DNA of 64,000 bases from Phoma sp. XZ068 (lineage: Eukaryota > Ascomycota > Dothideomycetes > Pleosporales > Didymellaceae). Position 1 is the stretch's first letter, and each line of letters starts with the position of its first letter. Of this stretch, positions 55,322 through 64,000 are shown in pieces. The stretch lies in NCBI GenBank assembly GCA_004835665.1, contig RBKR01000014.1:1321895-1385894 (forward strand), written 5' to 3'. Made by a program: the position numbers and the translations under genes. The notes beneath the pieces were generated by a model. That model was not told where the DNA came from and made no database searches. It saw nothing but the letters and a program-made list of their open reading frames with translations.

Positions 55322-58300
55322 ATGTCAGAAGCCACCGTTGAGCATCAGTACTTTGAGCACTTGGCTGAGTACCAGGTAGCAGTGTGCAAGGAGTGCCGGT
55401 ACGCAGTATGGCCGGACCAGATCGAGAGCCACTTGCAGAAGCAACACAAGAGGCCGCCAAAAAACGTTAGAGCTGTAGGGGATGCCGTCCGTCAGTGGGC
55501 GGGCTTGCTACAGTACCCCAGCGAGTGGACGGTACCAGACAACAACGTGCAGCCCATCCCCCAGCTGCCAGTATACGACGACGGCTTGCTGTGCCAACTT
55601 GAGCCCGAAAAATGCCGGCACATTGCAAGAACCATCGACTCGATCAAAAAGCACTGGCGCAAAGACCACAACGGCTGGTCGCTGGGAAAAAGGCAAGGAC
55701 GCCCCAGCCGAACTCGGGCAGGGGCGTTGCAAGCCCAGATGGAAGACGGCTGCAAGCGCGTACACTGCCAGCGACTTTTCGGCAGCCGGCACGGATCACA
55801 GTACTTCGAGGTGCGTCACAACCCAGACAGCGGTCCGCAACCCGTCCCCACAGAGGGCGAGGCGGCGTGGGCGCGCGTGGGCGAGGAGATGGCCAAGACG
55901 TGGGCCAACGTCGAGGACCGGGCGAAGACAACGATCGAAGACGGGGAGAAGGACGAGGCGGCCCCATGGCTGGAGCGGACTGGGTGGCTGCCGTACTTGA
56001 ACAAACTGGATCGTCCCGAATTGCTGGCGAGCATTGAGGAGCCCAACATAGACCCGGAGAAGGACGAGGAACCCGTCGAGGCTGCAATTTGGAACGCCAT
56101 GGACGGACTGGCCCGCGTGAGCCAGGCGTCGGTCATCGAACGGACGGGCATATTCGTGCGTATGGAGGCGATCCGGACAGAGAAGCATCAGACCAGGTAC
56201 ACGCCGCTGCAGGCGTACATGGACGACAAGTCGATCAAAGAGCGATCACGCCCGTGGAAGCAGATACTGATGTTTTTTGCACGGACGCAGAGGGAGCACC
56301 GTTGGAAGAGCCCCAAGTACCGCTTCACACAGCAGCAGCGCGAGGCGTGGGAGGCATTGATCGAGCAGGCAGAGAGAGACGTAGGTGGGGTAGAGATGGG
56401 GGTAGCCGACGAGGACCAGAACGAGGACGGGGAGGACGAGGAGGACGAGATGATGATCGATGAGCTGGACGACGAGCAGGACCCGTCCGAACGCGACAAT
56501 GAGCCCGAGCACGCGAAGCTGGGGCCGGTCGAAAAAGCGTGCTTGGACTTTTGCATGGCGCTGCTCAAACAGACCATCCGCCGCAAGGAGTACGACTGCG
56601 CGCTGGTGTGCGCGTTGGCTGTGCTTGGCGTCAAGGAGGACGGTTGGAAGGGCCCCGAGCTGTACCCGCCGATCTTGTCGTCCGTGATCAAAATCACCCG
56701 TTTCATGGTCGTGCAGCACGCACTGGAGCTGTCCGAGCCGTTTGAAGAGGAGGTGTTCGACGACGACAGCGCGTACGGGGGGAGCGACAGCGGCAGCAGT
56801 CCCCCCAGCCCGCGTCGACCAAAAGGCTGCTTGGAGTTTGTGCAGCAGATGATGGACAGCTTCATGGTGCGAGGCAGCCACAGCCCGATGCAGTGGATGC
56901 TCGACTTACGCACGTACGGGCTGAAGGTGCACTACAACACCACGTCGCGTGGCCACGTCGAGTGGATGGGGAAGGATGAGCTGCTGTACAAGAACTTGCA
57001 CTTCACCATGGCCCAGTTCCGCGGGATGGTGCACGGTATGCAGGCGGAGGCTAAGCGGCTACTGGTGGAGGAGTTGCTGTTTTGCGGCAAGCAGACAGCA
57101 GGCCAAGTGCCCCAGATCCCGTGGGAGCAGCTGCGCGACAACCCGACCGATGAGCGGCCAGGGTGGAACTTTTTGAAAGACCACCGCACGCGCATGCCCG
57201 TAGATGGGGAGAAGTGGTTGTTTGAGCGCGCGGGGCAGGACGCCAACGTCAGGGAAAGGTTCATCAAGCCAGGAAGCCGTTCAGGCATCGACCGGAAAGA
57301 GGTGGAGCGGTACATGGATCGAGTGATTGCGTTTCGAGAGAAGCTGGCCGCGTTGGTGCACATGGCAGAAGGGCAACCCGCAAGGTGGCCAGAGCTGGGC
57401 AGCGTTCGACACAGCAACACCATCAAGGGGGGCCACCGAAACATTTTCATCGAGGACGGCATGGTCGCGTTCGTTACGCGGTATCACAAAGGGTATGCCG
57501 TGAGCGGCGATGTCAAGATCATCCACCGGTACTTGCCGCGCGAGGTGGGCGAGCTGGTGGTGTATTACATGTGGTTGGTGTTGCCGTTCCAGCAGCGGTT
57601 GGAGGCGATGGTGTGGGAGAAGGAGGCGATATCATCGCACATGTGGCCAGCCGACCCCAGCGGACGGAAGTGGACAAGCGACCGATTTCGGGAAATATTG
57701 AAGCGTGAAAGCAGAGTAGGTTTAAAGCAAGAGTTGACGATTGCAGCATACCGTGAGATTGCCATCGGCATCAGCCGGAGGTTTTTGCGGCCATCGTCGG
57801 CATTTCGAGCAGAGGAGGCAGAGGAGAACGAGGAGTGGAACGAGGAGAATATGCTCGCCACCATCCAGGACGAGCAGGCCGGCCACAGCGCGCACGTAGC
57901 CGGCATGGTATACGCGCGCGGGATCATGGAGATGGCAGGCGTCACAGCAGACAGGCGGCAGTTGTTCCGCAACTCGAGCACCGATTGGCACCGGTTTTTG
58001 GGTTTCCAGTCCGCCGTAGACGCAGTGGCAGACGTCAAGAAGCGGAAGAAGGCGCCGTTCGAGAGCGAGGCGGACGAGGCAAGGATAGAGAGGCTGGAGC
58101 GGCTGAGGAAGATGGACCCGGCAGCGCAACTCCAGCGAATGAAGGGCAAGAAAGCAAAGTTCAGAGGCGTGCAGAAGGAGGCCATCGAGGCGATCATTGC
58201 CGGCGAGAGCCCCGTCGTGGCCGTGATGCCGACTGGCGCAGGCAAGAGCATGTTGTTTATGTTGCCGGGGTGGGCAGAGCAAGGTGGAACGACGGTCGTC

Positions 58301-59983
58301 GTCGTGCCGTTGGTTTCGCTGCGTGGAGACATGATGCGGCGGTGCAAGGAGCTGGGGATATCGTGCGCCGAGTGGGAGAGTCGCTGCCCGCCCGACGCAG
58401 CAGCCATCGTGTTCGTAACGCCCGAGTCGGCCGTGGGAGAAGCGTTCGCGACATTTTTGAACCGGCTGCGAGCGACGCGGCAGCTGGACCGTATCGTGAT
58501 CGACGAGTGTCACATTGTGTTGAACCGTCGATACACATTCCGCAAGCAGATGCAACAGCTCGGCAGGCTGGCAGCAGCCGAGACGCAGATGGTGCTGTTG
58601 ACAGCAACGTTGCCGCCGACCGAAGAAGACGAGCTGTATCGACGGATGCATTACCAGCGAGGGCAGGTCAAGATGTTCAGACAACCGACCACAAGGACGA
58701 ACGTGGCGTATCAGACCATCAAGATCAGCCGGTCCGTGAAGAAGAAGGACGTCGAGTCGATGGTCATCAAGACAGTGTGGCAGAAAATGCGGAAGTACAG
58801 GACAGGCAAGCTCATCGTGTACGGCAATTCGAAGCCGAAGGTGAAGGCGTTGGCAGAGCAATTAGATTGTCACGCGTATCACGCGGATGCCGTGGGCAAG
58901 GCGAGCATGTTAGCGGACTTCATGGCAGGCAAGCAGCGCGTGATCGTGGCAACGAGCGCGTTGGGAATGGGCGTGGACATACCGGATGTACGGTGCATCA
59001 TTCACATCGATTGGCCGTTCACCATGTTGGATTACGCACAGGAGAGCGGCAGGGCAGGCCGGGACGGGTTGCGAAGCGAGGCGGTTTTGATCGTTCAGGA
59101 TGGGAAACAACGCACCGAAGACAACGAGACAGAAGCCGAGCGGCAGTTGGTGAGGGAGTATGTTGAAGGTGGTGAGAGCGGGGCGGCTAGCTGCAGGAGG
59201 GAGGTGTTGGACGGGTATTTGGATGGGAGGAAGGATCGAGCAGGGTGTAGAGAGGAGGACAACGAGGAGATGTGCGACGTGTGCCGAGGGATAGATGGGC
59301 AGTTGGAGGAGGTGGTTGAAGAAGAAACAGAAGAAGAGAGCGAGACAGACGACAACAGTAACGATGGAGAAGAAATGGACGTCGTCGAAGCGGAGCGGGA
59401 AGAGATGCGGCGGGTGTTTCAACAGCAGGAGCAGGCGCGCCGGGGGCCGTGGCAGACGTTGACTGAGCATCGACAGCAGGAGTTTGCCGACGTAGAGTGG
59501 GTGCGCAGGCAGTTGGCGTGGTGGGCGAATCGCTGCGGGATTTGCGAGGGAGCAGGCGATCCACAGAGCGGACACGACATACGGCAGTGTTGGAGGGCAG
59601 AAAGCAAAACAGCGAAGGAGATGGTACAGAAGATAGACGACCAGGTTCGGTTCCACATGTTTTCAGGTTGCTTCCCGTGTGGTGGCGTACCGCAGGAAAT
59701 TTGCAACAGCTGGGAGCCGAACGAGAAAGGGAAGTATCGAAGGGTAGGGGGAGGGACTTGTCAATACAGCGGGGTGTTGAGCGCAGGATTAACAGGCATA
59801 GTATTCGGTTACACGGAGGCAAACGCCCGATGGCAGGCCCGATTAGCGGAGTTTGGGGTGGACGATGCAGGACCGGGTAGGATGTTAATCGAATATTTAG
59901 GGAAGAAGCAGCCGCTGGACAACGTGGAGAGCAACAACTTGGTAAAGGAGTTTTGTTGGATTACACGGCTGTTGGCTGAGTAG
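55322..59983 (+). CDS. Telomere-linked RecQ-type helicase (TLH)
   Basis: 1,553 residues from the first ATG; the frame is open for 69 more codons upstream but without an ATG, and that part belongs to the duplicated unit. Residues 22-42 carry an OrsD-like C2H2 finger (C22-x2-C25-x11-H37-x4-H42, VCKECRYAVWPDQIESHL). A large N-terminal region of unknown function follows, with an acidic stretch near 360-400. The SF2 helicase core comes next: motif I PTGAGKS at 970-976, motif II DECH at 1061-1064, LLTATLPP and motif VI QESGRAGRDG at 1240-1249. Then come a cysteine cluster (CREEDNEEMCDVC), an acidic linker and a second Cys-containing tail. Such helicases sit at chromosome ends in many fungi and resemble RecQ enzymes that act on telomeric or G-rich DNA. 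Position 4 kb from the telomere and transcription toward it are typical. No stops or frameshifts were seen. Confidence 0.92.
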   Translation: MSEATVEHQYFEHLAEYQVAVCKECRYAVWPDQIESHLQKQHKRPPKNVRAVGDAVRQWAGLLQYPSEWTVPDNNVQPIPQLPVYDDGLLCQLEPEKCRHIARTIDSIKKHWRKDHNGWSLGKRQGRPSRTRAGALQAQMEDGCKRVHCQRLFGSRHGSQYFEVRHNPDSGPQPVPTEGEAAWARVGEEMAKTWANVEDRAKTTIEDGEKDEAAPWLERTGWLPYLNKLDRPELLASIEEPNIDPEKDEEPVEAAIWNAMDGLARVSQASVIERTGIFVRMEAIRTEKHQTRYTPLQAYMDDKSIKERSRPWKQILMFFARTQREHRWKSPKYRFTQQQREAWEALIEQAERDVGGVEMGVADEDQNEDGEDEEDEMMIDELDDEQDPSERDNEPEHAKLGPVEKACLDFCMALLKQTIRRKEYDCALVCALAVLGVKEDGWKGPELYPPILSSVIKITRFMVVQHALELSEPFEEEVFDDDSAYGGSDSGSSPPSPRRPKGCLEFVQQMMDSFMVRGSHSPMQWMLDLRTYGLKVHYNTTSRGHVEWMGKDELLYKNLHFTMAQFRGMVHGMQAEAKRLLVEELLFCGKQTAGQVPQIPWEQLRDNPTDERPGWNFLKDHRTRMPVDGEKWLFERAGQDANVRERFIKPGSRSGIDRKEVERYMDRVIAFREKLAALVHMAEGQPARWPELGSVRHSNTIKGGHRNIFIEDGMVAFVTRYHKGYAVSGDVKIIHRYLPREVGELVVYYMWLVLPFQQRLEAMVWEKEAISSHMWPADPSGRKWTSDRFREILKRESRVGLKQELTIAAYREIAIGISRRFLRPSSAFRAEEAEENEEWNEENMLATIQDEQAGHSAHVAGMVYARGIMEMAGVTADRRQLFRNSSTDWHRFLGFQSAVDAVADVKKRKKAPFESEADEARIERLERLRKMDPAAQLQRMKGKKAKFRGVQKEAIEAIIAGESPVVAVMPTGAGKSMLFMLPGWAEQGGTTVVVVPLVSLRGDMMRRCKELGISCAEWESRCPPDAAAIVFVTPESAVGEAFATFLNRLRATRQLDRIVIDECHIVLNRRYTFRKQMQQLGRLAAAETQMVLLTATLPPTEEDELYRRMHYQRGQVKMFRQPTTRTNVAYQTIKISRSVKKKDVESMVIKTVWQKMRKYRTGKLIVYGNSKPKVKALAEQLDCHAYHADAVGKASMLADFMAGKQRVIVATSALGMGVDIPDVRCIIHIDWPFTMLDYAQESGRAGRDGLRSEAVLIVQDGKQRTEDNETEAERQLVREYVEGGESGAASCRREVLDGYLDGRKDRAGCREEDNEEMCDVCRGIDGQLEEVVEEETEEESETDDNSNDGEEMDVVEAEREEMRRVFQQQEQARRGPWQTLTEHRQQEFADVEWVRRQLAWWANRCGICEGAGDPQSGHDIRQCWRAESKTAKEMVQKIDDQVRFHMFSGCFPCGGVPQEICNSWEPNEKGKYRRVGGGTCQYSGVLSAGLTGIVFGYTEANARWQARLAEFGVDDAGPGRMLIEYLGKKQPLDNVESNNLVKEFCWITRLLAE

Positions 59984-60368
59984 GCGCAGTAGTAGCAAAT
60001 GAAAGATTTTCCGTTCGCGATTCGCTGTGCAGCAGAGTTTGGTTCGGGCCGGGACGCAAGTTGGGGTAGTGGAGTTTCGGTTGGGCCCGGACGCAAGTCA
60101 GGGTGGGGTTACCGGTGTTTACGGCACGCAGATTATCAACAAGACAGACAAAGAAGCTGAGTGTGTAGGGAGCGCAGACAACGCGCATACGAGCGCAGAG
60201 AGTGTGAGCAGAGAGGGCAGTAGAGACAAGAGGAGGTGTTAGAGCTTGCAGTCAGGCCAGGACGCAAGTCAAGATTGAGATAGGGTTATACGTGGTTTGG
60301 TCAAGCGGGCAACAGCATACAGCATTGTAAAAGAACACAGCAGCCAGCAAGAGGTGCCCACCAACCCG

Positions 60369-60416
60369 AGTGGTTCCCCAAGTGGTTCCCCAAGTAGTTC
60401 CCCACGTGGTTCCCCA
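60369..60416 (+). repeat. 12-bp tandem repeat
   Basis: Four units of AGTGGTTCCCCA with single changes, followed by looser AAGTGGTCC/AAGTGGCCC echoes to about 60500. Confidence 0.75.
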
Positions 60417-60904
60417 AGTAGCGCGCCACCCCAAGTGGTCCGAAAGTAGTCCCACCAGCCCAAGTGGCCCGAAAGTGGTCCCCCGCCCAACCAAGTGAGT
60501 CCACATCAGTGACGCCAAATTAGTAAGAGCCGATTATTTAAGAAAAACCAACAGCCAAGAAAGAGCGCGCAACCCAAGAAGAGCCCACAATCCAGGCAGA
60601 GCACCCGAAACCAAGTGAGTCCCCAACCCAAAGCACCCGTTTGTATTGAAAAGAAAGCGCAGGATCAAGACAGCGAAAATTTGGGAAAAGTAAGATGCGG
60701 AGAGGAGGCATTTGAAAAGGTCACCAGGGGGTTTAGGCAGATGGATCGGGATGGGGACAACATGTAAAAAGGTGTTTTGGGCGTTTAGAGAGGATTGTCA
60801 CAAGATAGAACAGAAGCTAGGGGAAGTTTGGCAAACCCGATTGTGGTGCCGCAGCCAGAAAGGCATTCCCAAGCCCGTAGATGCCGTAGTGCGTGAGAGA
60901 AGGG

Positions 60905-61760
60905 TGGACAGTGGGCCCGCCAGGTGTCACACGAGAGCGAAGAGGCAGGTGCAGAGTTGGTTGGAGGAGCGGATGCAGGTTAGGGTTAGGGTTACCGGTA
61001 TTTGGGGCAAGCCGACAAAGGAACAGAGGCCCGTAGAGAGACCCGTAGCCCGTGGAGGTGCCCCCGAACGCGTAGAAAGACAGGCAACAGGCAGGAAACA
61101 GCCGCAACCCGCGAAGATGCCCCCGAACCGGTGAAGAGACCGGTAATGCGAGGGTAAGAGAGAGAAGGGGGGGTGGGCGGTGGGCCCGTGGCAAGGTATC
61201 AGAGGGGGTAGAGACAAAAGGGCGGGCGGTAGGCCCGTAGAGAGGTATCAGAGGGACGAAGAGGGGTTGGCGGTGGGCCCCGTCAGGGCAGAAAAACAAG
61301 GCGAAGACCCGTAGGTGATTAGAGGGCTAAGAAGTGTTAAGGAGTGCGAGGAGAAGGGTTAGAGAGAAAGGGGATTGCGGTGGGCCCCGTTCAAGACAGA
61401 AGAGCAGGGCGAAGACCCGTTAGCGAGTGTGAAGATGTAAGAATGTAGGGGTGGGCGGTGGGCCCGTCAGGTGTCACAAAGCAGGCGGGCGGGGCGGTAG
61501 AGGATGAAGGAGAAAGAGGGGAGGTGGGTGGGGCCGTGATAAGGTATCACGAGCCGAGGGTGAGGGAGGCAAGAAGGGAGAAGAGAGTCGTTGAGGAGAA
61601 GGCAGAAGAGGGCGGGCGATGGGCCCGTCAGGTGTCACAGAGAAGCCGAGCGCAGCGGTGAAGTAGAAGGGGTGGGCGGAAGGCCCGTGGGGAGGCACAA
61701 GAAGCGCCGCGGTTGAGAAAAGAGAAGAGGCAGGCGACGAAGTCGTGGTGAGGTATTACC
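60905..61760 (+). repeat. Dispersed GGGCCC-centred motif array
   Basis: A motif close to GGGCGGTGGGCCCGTCAGGT, often ending GTCACA or GTATCA, recurs about ten times at 40-90-bp intervals (for example near 60910, 61180, 61230, 61267, 61377, 61450, 61530, 61613 and 61673). Single diverged copies lie near 63545 and 63605. Confidence 0.65.
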
Positions 61761-62280
61761 GAGAGGTCCGCAACCCGTGAAGAGGCCCCCGTAACCCGTG
61801 CGATAGTGACATGTAAAAGAGGGTGCAGCAGATACCCGTCCGAGTGGCAGGAGCCCGTAGAAAGGCCCCGGAGGCGCAAAGAGCGTAACGTAGAGCGGTT
61901 CAAGAGCGCAGCAAGGGTAGGAAAGAGCGAAGTAAAGAAGAAAAGAGCGGCAACCGGTAGCTGAGGGTAGGACGCAGGTAGAGGGTAGGACGCAGTTACA
62001 AGGCCCCGCAAGCCGAGGAGGTTTGCGGTCAGTAGCAGACAGCAGGGATCACATCATCAAGGCGTCAGGGAGGGCAAGAAGAGAAGTAGAAGGTAGAGGG
62101 TGAGCGGAGAGCCGGCAAGGTGTTTACAGCGTGAAGTTGGGTTCAGGGCCGGACGCAAGTCAGGGTTAGGGTTATCCGTATTTGGGGAAAGTAGACAACA
62201 GGACAGAAGCAAACGCGGAGGCCGAAACCCGGATCCCGTTAGCCGTTATCCGTTTCGGCAGTCCGCAAGCGCAAACCGTT

Positions 62281-62400
62281 GAATTCAAGGAAAGTTCAAA
62301 AGTTCAGCAGCTCAAAAGTTCAGCAGTTCAAAAGTTGAAAAGTTCAAAAGTTCAAGAAGTTCAAGAAGTTCAAGAAAAGTCAAGTTCAAGGAAAGTTCGA
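62281..62400 (+). repeat. 10-bp degenerate tandem repeat
   Basis: Repeated AAAAGTTCAG/AAGTTCAAGA units across about 120 bp. Confidence 0.7.
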
Positions 62401-63374
62401 GAAGAGAGAAAAGATAAGCAGAGGAAAGGGAGTAAAGAAGAGAGTTGAAGTTAAAAGATCAAAGAAAGCGGGTGGGTAAGAGGGCGTAAAATTGAAAAGA
62501 AACGTTAAAGGTAAAAAGAAAAAATAAGCAGTTTAGTAGTTTAGAGAAATCAGTAAAGAGAAGAAAAAAGGATTAGAGAACACAGTAGAAAGGATTTGAA
62601 AGATTTTTTTCAAAGATAAAGAGAGTTTCAAAGAAGAGTTAGCAAGTAAGTGTTGAGAAATAAATAATAACAAAGAAAAGAGGTAAAGTTATAGGAAAGA
62701 AGTAAAGAGGAATAAGAAAAGAAATAGAAATACACAGGCAAACAGAAGAAACAAGTAGTTTAGTAGTTATAAAAAAAAAATCAAGGGAAGATGAAAAAGT
62801 TAAAGAGTTACAAAACGTGTTTAATAGAGAGAAGGCAAGGTAGAAACAAAGCAAGAAGGGGGATTAATGGTTTCAAAAGAAAGTTGACAAGAATAAGCAG
62901 GGGTTAAAGTAGCAAAAGAGGATAGAAGAGAGTGTTTTAAAGGAGGTGAAAGAAAGAAGATAAAGAAAGTAGTAAAGAAAAGAGAGGAAAGATTGAAATG
63001 AAAAAGATAGAGGGAGAATTAGGACAGAGGTAAAAGAGAAAGAAAAAAGGTTAGTTAAGAAAAGGGTGAGGGTAGAGACAATAGTAAGAGTAAGAAAGAA
63101 AAGAAGAATAAGTAGAATAAGTAGAAAAGAGATTCAGATTAGAATAGATTTAGAGATACAAAAGAAAGAAAGTGCAAAGTATTGTCAAAAAGTAGTAGGA
63201 AAAGAAGAGCGGGGTTAGGGTTTTATAGTTATAAGGAAAAAGAGATAAGAAGAAAGGAGGAAAGAAGTAATAAAGTAGATAAAAGACAGAATAAAAAGAA
63301 GTACAAATAAGTTTAAGTAGGGGTAAAAAACACGGAAAGAAATACAAGCAGAGGCGAGTATAGATACAAAGAAA
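62401..63374 (+). repeat. Polypurine-biased stretch
   Basis: The plus strand is overwhelmingly A and G (AAAGAAG, GAAAGA words) with few pyrimidines for about 1 kb. No gene was seen. A GGGTTAGGGTTT telomere-like motif occurs at about 63212-63223. Confidence 0.6.
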
Positions 63375-63514
63375 AGGTGTAAACAAGTGAGGAGGTGTAA
63401 ACAAGTGAGGAGGTGTAAACAAGTGAGGAGGTGTAAACAAGTGAGGAGGTGTAAACAAGTGAGGAGGTGTAAACAAGTGAGGAGGTGTAAACAAATGAGG
63501 AGGTGTAAACAAGT
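63375..63514 (+). repeat. Eight-copy 18-bp tandem repeat
   Basis: Unit AGGTGTAAACAAGTGAGG, starting at 63375 and every 18 bp to 63501; nearly identical copies without spacers. Confidence 0.9.
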
Positions 63515-63626
63515 AAAAAAGGTAGAAAAGAAAAGAAAGAGTAGGCAGTAGGCCCGTAGGGTGTTTAAAGAGAGCAGTTATTAGTTAGTTACAAGTAGGG
63601 GATGTGGGTGGGGAGCCCGTCCGAGG

Positions 63627-63916
63627 GTGAGGGAGAGAGAGAGAGAGAGAGAGAGTGAGAGTGAGGGTGAGGGAGAGAGTGAGAGTGAGAGTGAGGGTGA
63701 GAGAGAGAGTGAGAGAGAGAGTGAGAGTGAGGGTGAGAGAGAGAGTGAGAGAGAGAGTGAGAGTGAGAGTGAGAGTGAGGGTGAGAGAGAGAGTGAGAGT
63801 GAGGGTGAGGGAGAGAGTGAGAGAGAGAGTGAGAGTGAGGGTGAGGGAGAGAGTGAGGGTGAGAGAGAGAGTGAGGGTGAGGGAGAGAGAGAGAGTGAGA
63901 GAGAGAGTGAGAGAGA
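63627..63916 (+). repeat. Hexameric GAGTGA/GAGAGA/GGGTGA array next to the telomere
   Basis: About 290 bp of 6-bp units that mix GAGTGA, GAGAGA, GGGTGA and GGGAGA, running straight into the telomere repeats. The 6-bp period matches that of the telomere. Confidence 0.85.
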
Positions 63917-64000
63917 GGGTTAGGGTAGGGTTAGGGTTAGGGTTAGGTTAGGGTTAGGGTTAGGGTTAGGGTTAGGGTTAGGGTTAGGGTTAGGGTTAGG
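63917..64000 (+). repeat. Telomere repeats, chromosome end
   Basis: About 14 units of TTAGGG to the last base, with one TAGGG and one TTAGG variant among the first five units. The G-rich strand reads toward the window end, as expected for a right-hand chromosome end. Confidence 0.97.

Larger units (their letters stand above)
60039..62210 (+). repeat. Dispersed ~70-bp subtelomeric repeat with telomere-like core
   Basis: Related copies start near 60039 (partial), 60079, 60247, 60972 and 62133. They share CCGGACGCAAGTCAGGGT, then a (GGTTAGGGTTA)-like core, then ACCGGTATTTGGGG and a GACAACAAGACAGA-like end. The 60972 and 62133 copies contain true TTAGGG-type units. Confidence 0.7.
59984..63916. 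other. Non-coding subtelomeric tract
   Basis: No gene was recognised. It is made of dispersed and tandem repeats (listed separately), G-rich to about 62.3 kb and purine-rich (A and G) on the plus strand from there to the telomere. Open frames in it arise from repeats. Confidence 0.7.

Noticed and set aside
57565..58861. Long minus-strand open frames within the helicase gene
   Set aside because: They are shadows of a complete helicase frame with all SF2 motifs.
63375..63514. Possible CRISPR-like array
   Set aside because: The 18-bp units are directly adjacent without spacers, and the organism is a eukaryote; it is a simple tandem repeat.
63627..63951. Two ~98-codon Glu/Ser/Arg or Val/Arg repeat open frames
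   Set aside because: They are translations of the hexameric GAGTGA-type array and telomere repeats.

Overview
The window is the right-hand end of a chromosome of a filamentous ascomycete (Pezizomycotina, plausibly Dothideomycetes). It ends in TTAGGG telomere repeats. Genes carry short GT-AG introns of about 50-78 bp, and the families are typical of such fungi: Zn2Cys6 regulators, heme haloperoxidase, small secreted proteins and a telomere-linked RecQ-type helicase. A block of extreme AT-rich DNA with decayed retroelement coding is typical of repeat-induced point mutation (RIP). The class-level guess is an inference.

Layout. (1) 0.6-13 kb, accessory genes: a BTB protein with a RING-like insert, a secreted haloperoxidase, a C2H2 plus Zn2Cys6 regulator, a divergent second-copy-like complex I PSST subunit, a decayed DHA2 efflux pump, a small secreted protein and a cyclase-family hydrolase with a frameshift. 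(2) 13.8-24 kb, a likely catabolic island: a secreted SMP-30/gluconolactonase-like lactonase, a Zn2Cys6 regulator, a giant AtuA/DUF4387/CoA-transferase fusion enzyme, and a divergently transcribed anion:cation-symporter-type MFS permease. (3) 24-36 kb, gene-poor decay: one cysteine-rich secreted protein gene, remnants of ankyrin, sugar-transporter and glutathione S-transferase genes, and short tandem repeats. (4) 36-41.5 kb: a gasdermin-like protein tail-to-tail with a TPR-like/subtilisin protease, which matches the layout of fungal gasdermin-protease cell-death pairs, then a repeat-rich single-pass membrane protein. (5) 42-50.5 kb: a RIP-ruined AT-rich isochore containing a Ty3/gypsy relic, into which an intact GC-rich Fot1/pogo transposon (44977-46838) has inserted. 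(6) 50.5-60 kb: a perfect-looking 2,382-bp tandem duplication carrying an unrecognised 597-aa gene. The second copy is divergently paired with a 1,553-aa telomere-linked helicase. (7) 60-64 kb: subtelomeric repeats, several carrying internal telomere-like motifs, then a purine-rich stretch, a hexameric GAGTGA-type array and the telomere.

The strongest leads are the gasdermin-like/protease pair (with an in-frame stop in the protease), the helicase with its divergent 597-aa partner and un-RIPed duplication, and the extra PSST subunit flanked by a regulator and an efflux-pump relic. Exon structures were worked out by eye. Several frameshifts could be either real decay or long-read indel errors.
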